From NCBI RefSeq assembly GCF_018129025.1, contig NZ_JAAEDI010000002.1:62001-126000 (forward strand): 64,000 bases of DNA, read 5' to 3'. The notes below the pieces were generated by a model. It saw only the letters and a program-made list of their open reading frames with translations. It searched no databases and was not told where the DNA came from. Numbering within the stretch: the stretch's first letter is position 1; each line of letters starts with the position of its first letter. Source of the stretch: Neoroseomonas terrae. Lineage in GTDB: Bacteria > Pseudomonadota > Alphaproteobacteria > Acetobacterales > Acetobacteraceae. Positions 59,947 through 64,000 of this stretch are shown in pieces. Both the position numbers and the translations under genes were made by a program.

Positions 59947-61079
59947 TGCAGGCGGTCTCGGCCGGCCTGCTCGCGGGGTTCGTGGGCTTCGCCTCCTCCT
60001 TCGCCGTGGTGCTGCAGGGGCTGGTGGCGGTGGGGGCGAACCCGGCCCAGGCCGCCTCGGGCCTCATGGCGCTGTCGGTCGCGATGGGGCTCGCCGGCAT
60101 CGTGCTGTCGCTCAGGCTGCGCCTGCCGATCAGCGTCGCGTGGTCGACGCCGGGCGCGGCGCTGCTGGCGGCGACCGCCGTGCCCGGCGGCGGCTTTGCG
60201 GAGGCGGTCGGCGCCTTCCTCGTCTGCGGCGTGCTGCTGACCGTGGCGGGGCTATGGAAGCCGCTGGGGCGGGCGGTCGCGGCGATTCCGGCGCCGCTCG
60301 CCAATGCCATGCTGGCCGGCATTCTGTTCACGCTCTGCCTCGCCCCGGTGCGGGCGGTGGCGGAACAGCCGCTGGCCGGCCTCGGCATCGTGCTGGCCTG
60401 GGCGGTGGTGGCGCGGATCAACCGCGTGCTGGCCGTGCCGGCGGCGGTACTGGTCGCGGTCGGGGTAATCGCAAGTTCCGCGCCGCTGCCGATGACCGGC
60501 TGGATGCCACAGCCGGTTTTCGTAGTGCCGGATTTCTCGCTGGCCGCGCTGACCGGCATCGCGCTGCCGCTGTTCATCGTGACCATGGCATCGCAGAACA
60601 TCCCCGGTCTCGCGGTGCTGTCGGCGAATGGCTACCGGCCGGAGGCCGGGCCGCTGTTCACCACCACCGGGCTGTTCAGCCTGGCTGGCGCGCCCTTCGG
60701 CGGCCATGCGGTCAACCTGGCGGCCATCACCGCCGCGCTGTGCGCGGGTGAAGGCGCGGGGCCGGACCCGGCGCGACGCTGGGTTGCCGCGGTGGTGGCC
60801 GGCGCGACCTACATCGTGTTCGGCCTGCTGGCCGGCGCGGTGACGGCCTTCGTCGCCTCGGCACCTCCGGTGCTGATCCAGGCGGTGGCGGGGCTTGCGC
60901 TGCTCGGGCCGTTCGGCGGGGCGATGCTGGGCGCCGTCCAGGCGCCGCAGGGGCGGGAGGCGGCGCTGGTCTGCTTCGTCGTCACGGCCTCCGGCGTCGC
61001 CTTCCTCGGCATCGGCGGGGCGTTCTGGGGGCTTCTGGCGGGGGGCATGATGATGATCCTGGCGCGGTGGCGCGAATGA
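59946..61079 (+). CDS. benE: Benzoate/H+ symporter, BenE family
   Basis: The 377-residue membrane protein has about 12 helices. FVGFASSFAVVLQGLVAVGANPAQAASGLMALSVAMGLAGIVLSLRLRLPISVAWSTPGAALLAAT is the BenE N-terminal signature with the SVAWSTPGAALL block. ASQNIPGLAVLSANGYRPEAGPLFTTTGLFSLAGAPFGGHAVNLAAITAALCAG is the second hallmark, including the NIPG and GGHAVNLAAITAA motifs. BenE proteins import benzoate or related compounds with protons, but no benzoate catabolic genes are in the window, so the true substrate is open. It is coupled to an XRE regulator upstream and overlaps the DUF2585 gene downstream. Confidence 0.92.
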   Translation: MQAVSAGLLAGFVGFASSFAVVLQGLVAVGANPAQAASGLMALSVAMGLAGIVLSLRLRLPISVAWSTPGAALLAATAVPGGGFAEAVGAFLVCGVLLTVAGLWKPLGRAVAAIPAPLANAMLAGILFTLCLAPVRAVAEQPLAGLGIVLAWAVVARINRVLAVPAAVLVAVGVIASSAPLPMTGWMPQPVFVVPDFSLAALTGIALPLFIVTMASQNIPGLAVLSANGYRPEAGPLFTTTGLFSLAGAPFGGHAVNLAAITAALCAGEGAGPDPARRWVAAVVAGATYIVFGLLAGAVTAFVASAPPVLIQAVAGLALLGPFGGAMLGAVQAPQGREAALVCFVVTASGVAFLGIGGAFWGLLAGGMMMILARWRE

Positions 61080-61651
61080 ACCGGCGCTGGTGGCCCTGGG
61101 CGGCGATCGCCGGCATCCTCGCGGCCGTCGCTGCGATCCAGTACGCGATGGGGCGCGTGCCCATCTGCACCTGCGGCTATGTCAGGCTGTGGCACGGCGA
61201 TGTCTGGTCCTCGGGCAATTCGCAGCACCTGACCGACTGGTACACGCTGTCGCACCTGGCGCACGGGTTCATCTTCTATGCCCTGCTGCGCTGGCTTCGA
61301 CCCGGCTGGTCCGTGGCGTGGCGCGCCGTGGCGGCGATGCTGATCGAAGGCGGCTGGGAGGTCGTGGAGAACACGCCGCTCATCATCGACCGCTACCGCG
61401 AGGTGACGGCCTCGCTCGACTATTATGGCGACAGCATCGTCAATTCCTTCGGCGACGGCGTGGCGATGCTGGTCGGGTTCTTCCTGGCGGCTCGGCTGCC
61501 GGTGGTGCTGTCGGTCGTCATCGTGATCGGCATGGAGGCGCTGGCCGGCTGGATGATCCGCGACAATCTCGCCCTCAACGTGGTGATGCTGGTCTGGCCG
61601 CTCGATGCCGTTCGCGAGTGGCAGATGCAGGGAGCGCCCTCGACCCGCTGA
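61076..61651 (+). CDS. DUF2585 (UPF0314) family membrane protein
   Basis: The 191-residue protein has about four to five helices. Family markers are the short cysteine pair in RVPICTCGYVRLWHGD, then SGNSQHLTDWYTLSHLAHGFIFYALLRWLRPGW and AAMLIEGGWEVVENTPLIIDRYREVTASLDYYGDSIVNSFGD. The NSQHLxDWYxxSHxxHGF block is invariant in the family. Function unknown. The ATG overlaps the benE stop (ATGA); a GTG 3 codons upstream is possible. The conserved histidines and acidic residues in membrane-adjacent loops suggest a metal or lipid enzyme, but that is speculation. Confidence 0.88.
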   Translation: MNRRWWPWAAIAGILAAVAAIQYAMGRVPICTCGYVRLWHGDVWSSGNSQHLTDWYTLSHLAHGFIFYALLRWLRPGWSVAWRAVAAMLIEGGWEVVENTPLIIDRYREVTASLDYYGDSIVNSFGDGVAMLVGFFLAARLPVVLSVVIVIGMEALAGWMIRDNLALNVVMLVWPLDAVREWQMQGAPSTR

Positions 61652-61694
61652 CGGTGCGGCGCCATCATGCCAGCCAACGGGTGGGAGGAAGCCG

Positions 61695-62696
61695 ATGCTG
61701 CGCGTGTTCCTGACGCATACGCCGGAGATGTTCGTCGGCTACTACGGGGATCGCGCGCTGGCCGCGCTGCGCGAGCATGCCGAAGTGGTGCGAAACCCCG
61801 TCAGCACGGTGCTGACCGGCGCCGCCCTTGCCGAGGCCGCGCGCGGCTGCCAGGCGATCGTCGCCGACCGCTCGACGCCCGGCACACCGGAAACCTTCGC
61901 CGCTGCCCCCGATCTCGTCGCCTTCCTCCGCGTCGCCGTCGACATCAGCACCATCGACGTACCGGCTGCGAGCACGGCGGGCGTGCTGGTGACGCGCGCG
62001 ACGCCGGGCTTCGTCGACAGTGTCACGGAGGTCGGCCTGGGCTTCATGGTGGATCTCGCGCGCGACCTGTCCGGTTATTCCCGCGCCTATCGCGCGGGGG
62101 AGGAGCCGGTGGGCCGGATGGGTCTGCAGCTCTCGGCGGCGACCCTCGGCATCGTCGGCTATGGGCGGATCGGGCGGCGGCTGGCGGAAGTGGCGCTCGC
62201 GCTCGGCATGCGCGTGCTGGTGTCGGACCCGCACGCGACTGTGGAAGACCCGCGTATCACCCAGGTGAGTTTCGACGCCGTACTGGCGGAGGCGGACATC
62301 GTCGTCTGCCTTGCCATCTCCGTTCCCGAGACGCGCGACCTGTTCAACGCCGACGCCTTCGCGCGGATGAAGCGCGGCACGCGCTTCATCAACCTGTCCC
62401 GCGGCGAGCTGGTGGATGAGCATGCGCTGGAGGCCGCGCTCGACAGTGGGCAGCTCGCTGGCGCCGCGATGGATGTCGGGCGCGCGCCGGATCAGCGGCC
62501 CTCCGCCTTCCTGGCGCGACGGCCCGACGTGCTGGCGGCCCCGCACATCGCCGGCATGACGCCGGAGGCGATGGAGCATCAGGCGATGGACACCGTGCGG
62601 CAGGTCGCCGCCCTGGCGCGCGGTGAGATACCCGACAATGCGGTGAACGCCGCGGCCGCCCACCGGCTGTCGCGTATCGGCATCCCCGTCCCTTGA
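61695..62696 (+). CDS. D-isomer-specific 2-hydroxyacid dehydrogenase family protein
   Basis: The 333-residue NAD-dependent enzyme starts at ATG 61695 behind GGAGGAAG. The Rossmann motif is GIVGYGRIGRRLAEVALALGMRVLVSDP near residue 157. Catalytic residues are the arginine in FINLSRGELVDEHAL, a following glutamate and the histidine in APHIAGMTPEAMEHQ. FLRVAVDISTIDVPAASTAGVLVTRATPGFVDSVTEVGLGFMVDLAR is the N-terminal substrate-domain signature. Members reduce 2-oxoacids, including phosphoglycerate, glyoxylate and hydroxypyruvate. It lies 3 bp from the convergent stop of a Bug-type gene, so it is not in an operon with it. Confidence 0.92.
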   Translation: MLRVFLTHTPEMFVGYYGDRALAALREHAEVVRNPVSTVLTGAALAEAARGCQAIVADRSTPGTPETFAAAPDLVAFLRVAVDISTIDVPAASTAGVLVTRATPGFVDSVTEVGLGFMVDLARDLSGYSRAYRAGEEPVGRMGLQLSAATLGIVGYGRIGRRLAEVALALGMRVLVSDPHATVEDPRITQVSFDAVLAEADIVVCLAISVPETRDLFNADAFARMKRGTRFINLSRGELVDEHALEAALDSGQLAGAAMDVGRAPDQRPSAFLARRPDVLAAPHIAGMTPEAMEHQAMDTVRQVAALARGEIPDNAVNAAAAHRLSRIGIPVP

Positions 62697-62699
62697 GGC

Positions 62700-63689
62700 T
62701 CAGTCGATCGTTAGCCCGGTCGCCCGCTGCAATTCCATCCAGCCGCGTATCTCGCGATCAAGAAGTTCCGCGAAGGCGGCGCGCGTGCCACCGACGAATT
62801 CCGCGCCCTCCGCGCGGAATCGGGCACGCATGGCCTCGTTGCGGATGGCCGCGTTCAGCGCGGCGTTGAGCCGGTCGAGCACGGCGTCGGGGGTCGCGGC
62901 CGGGGCGAAGAGGCCGCTCCAACTTCCAACGTTGAAGCCGGGCAGCATCTCGGCGACCGCGGGTATGTCGGGGAAGGCCGGTGATCGGGTTGCCGTGCTG
63001 ACCGCAACCGCCCGCGCCGTGCCGGCCTGCAGGACCGGGGCGACCTCGATGGGCTGGGCGAAGATCGTCTGCACGCGGCCCGCCGCCAGATCGATCACCG
63101 CCGGCGCAGTGCCGCGATAGGGCACGTGGTTGACCTCGATCCCGGCACGATGGGCGAGCAGCGATGCCGCCATGCGCTGGCCACTGCCGCTGCCGCCATT
63201 GGCGAAGTCGAGCCGCCCGGGATTGGCCCGTGACCAGGCGATCAGCGCCGCCAGGTCGCCCGGGGGCGCCGTCGGCCCGGCGGTCAGCATATAGGGCACC
63301 TCCAGCACCTGGCCGACCGGCGCGAAGGCGGTGCGCGGGTCGCCGGGGGGCAGGCTTGGCTGCATTACCGGATTGATGGACAGCGACGTGGTGCCGATCA
63401 GCAGCGTATGCCCGTCCGGTGCCGAGCGCGCGACGAAGCCAGCACCGATTGAGCTCGTCCCGCCGGGACGGTTGTCCACCTGCACGGCGGCACCGAGATC
63501 GGCGGCCATCCCATCTGCGATCGCGCGCGCCGCGGCGTCGACGCCGCCGCCGGGGGGAAACGGCACGACGATGATGACCGGGCGGTCGGGGAAGGCCGCC
63601 AGTGCCGGCCTCGCCAATGGCACCGTCAGCGCGGCGAGCGGCAGCGCGACGAGATGACGTCGTCGAAGGAATGTCGCGGAAGGGATCAT
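62700..63689 (-). CDS. Tripartite tricarboxylate transporter binding protein (Bug/TctC family), copy C
   Basis: The protein of about 329 residues has a Tat-like signal FLRRRHLVALPLAALTVPLARPALA. PDRPVIIVVPFPPGGGVDAAARAIADGMAADLGAAVQVDNRPGGTSSIGAGFVARSAPDGHTLLIG and FANGGSGSGQRMAASLLAHRAGIEVNHVPYRGTAPAVIDLAAGRVQTIF are clear Bug blocks. ATG 63689 is preferred because AGGAG sits 10 bp before it but only 1 bp before the alternative ATG 63698. No tctAB genes adjoin. It is tail-to-tail with the hydroxyacid dehydrogenase. Confidence 0.92.
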   Translation of the reverse strand: MIPSATFLRRRHLVALPLAALTVPLARPALAAFPDRPVIIVVPFPPGGGVDAAARAIADGMAADLGAAVQVDNRPGGTSSIGAGFVARSAPDGHTLLIGTTSLSINPVMQPSLPPGDPRTAFAPVGQVLEVPYMLTAGPTAPPGDLAALIAWSRANPGRLDFANGGSGSGQRMAASLLAHRAGIEVNHVPYRGTAPAVIDLAAGRVQTIFAQPIEVAPVLQAGTARAVAVSTATRSPAFPDIPAVAEMLPGFNVGSWSGLFAPAATPDAVLDRLNAALNAAIRNEAMRARFRAEGAEFVGGTRAAFAELLDREIRGWMELQRATGLTID

Positions 63690-63910
63690 CGGCTGCATGC
63701 TCCTTGCGTCGCGTCCGGCGCGCATCCTGCGTCGCGCGGCAGAGGTCGGCGAGACGAATTCGAGGCGGAGCAAGATCCTTGCCGCGATGATGCGGGATGG
63801 CGAAGCGGCTTCCGGTCGCGGCCCGTTATCGGAGATGCGGCGCATCCCGTCTGGTCACGCCCGGTGGCGCCGATAAGGTCAGACGCGGAGCAGCAGCGGA
63901 GTCGTCTCTC

Positions 63911-64000
63911 ATGTGGCGTGGCACCATCGCCCTTCCGGCGATCGAACGGGTCCAGAGCGGCATCCCCGCGGCGGAGGCGCTGCTGGCCGAGGCCGAGCGG
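63911..64000 (+). CDS. Start of a gene running off the window, possibly iron-containing alcohol dehydrogenase
   Basis: An ATG at 63911 opens a frame that reaches the window end (30 codons). It begins MWRGTIALPAIERVQSG and continues IPAAEALLAEAER. This resembles the N terminus of iron-containing alcohol dehydrogenases / maleylacetate reductases (strand, ERVxxG, then a helix before the LGA turn), but too little is visible for certainty. Confidence 0.4.
   Translation, partial: MWRGTIALPAIERVQSGIPAAEALLAEAER

Overview
The window is high-GC, densely packed DNA of an alphaproteobacterium. The family is probably Acetobacteraceae (Roseomonas-like), which is inferred from gene content and not measured. 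Supporting content: MucR, a CxxC-less alphaproteobacterial Fur, OlsB, a SAM-II riboswitch before metZ, cyoABCD followed by SURF1, DUF4169 and DUF2585 proteins, and several orphan tricarboxylate-type (Bug/TctC) binding proteins. No tRNA, rRNA, CRISPR, phage or complete insertion sequence was seen. About 68 genes are called; the first and last run off the window.

Layout. 1-6.3 kb (minus): a cassette of aldehyde dehydrogenase, PRISE-like reductase and ThDP enzyme, then a tandem Lin0512 pair and a 14-TM drug-efflux-type transporter. 6.5-11 kb (plus): an NMT1-type binding protein, a maleate isomerase/arylmalonate decarboxylase-like enzyme and a complete TRAP transporter, with 4-bp overlaps at three of the four junctions. 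11.1-15.6 kb (minus): a Mn/Fe ABC importer (sitABCD order) and mntR, with a MntR-type operator inside the importer promoter. 16-18.8 kb (plus): a lower-GC island with a methyltransferase, a tiny membrane protein and an O-antigen-ligase-like protein. 19-25.1 kb: a catabolic island with two binding proteins, a GSAM-like aminotransferase, a phosphotriesterase-family hydrolase and a divergent GntR regulator. 25.4-27.5 kb: a degenerate HD-family protein and an MHS-type transporter.

27.7-32.5 kb: the bo3-type quinol oxidase operon cyoABCD-surf1. 32.7-37.5 kb: aldehyde dehydrogenase, the SAM-II riboswitch with metZ, a LysE exporter, apaG and folE. 37.5-42.9 kb (minus): an M28-like peptidase coupled to a Bug protein, a RidA protein, a lipoprotein coupled to hslO, and a THUMP methyltransferase. 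43.1-45.3 kb: argD-argF. 45.5-46.4 kb: a repeat lipoprotein and a GlcG-like protein. 46.5-48.4 kb: recX-azlC-azlD. 48.3-51.7 kb: tsaB-rimI and fur-olsB, with mucR and a TusA-like gene. 51.9-55.1 kb: Bug protein, dienelactone hydrolase, DUF4169 protein and an outer-membrane barrel. 55.5-58.1 kb: petABC (cytochrome bc1). 58.6-62.7 kb: hemF, XRE regulator, benE, DUF2585 protein and a D-2-hydroxyacid dehydrogenase. The right end holds another Bug protein and a partial gene.

Working together: petABC and cyo provide two branches of aerobic respiration and hemF makes haem precursor. sit/mntR and fur handle metal homeostasis. Much of the rest is uptake and oxidation of organic acids and amino acids, with many binding proteins that lack their own membrane subunits. 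The least ordinary items are the two-hairpin dispersed repeats (42.9, 43.1 and 52.9 kb), the low-GC glycan island, the SAM-II riboswitch with an added hairpin, the MntR promoter, the HD-to-HK protein and the repeat lipoprotein.
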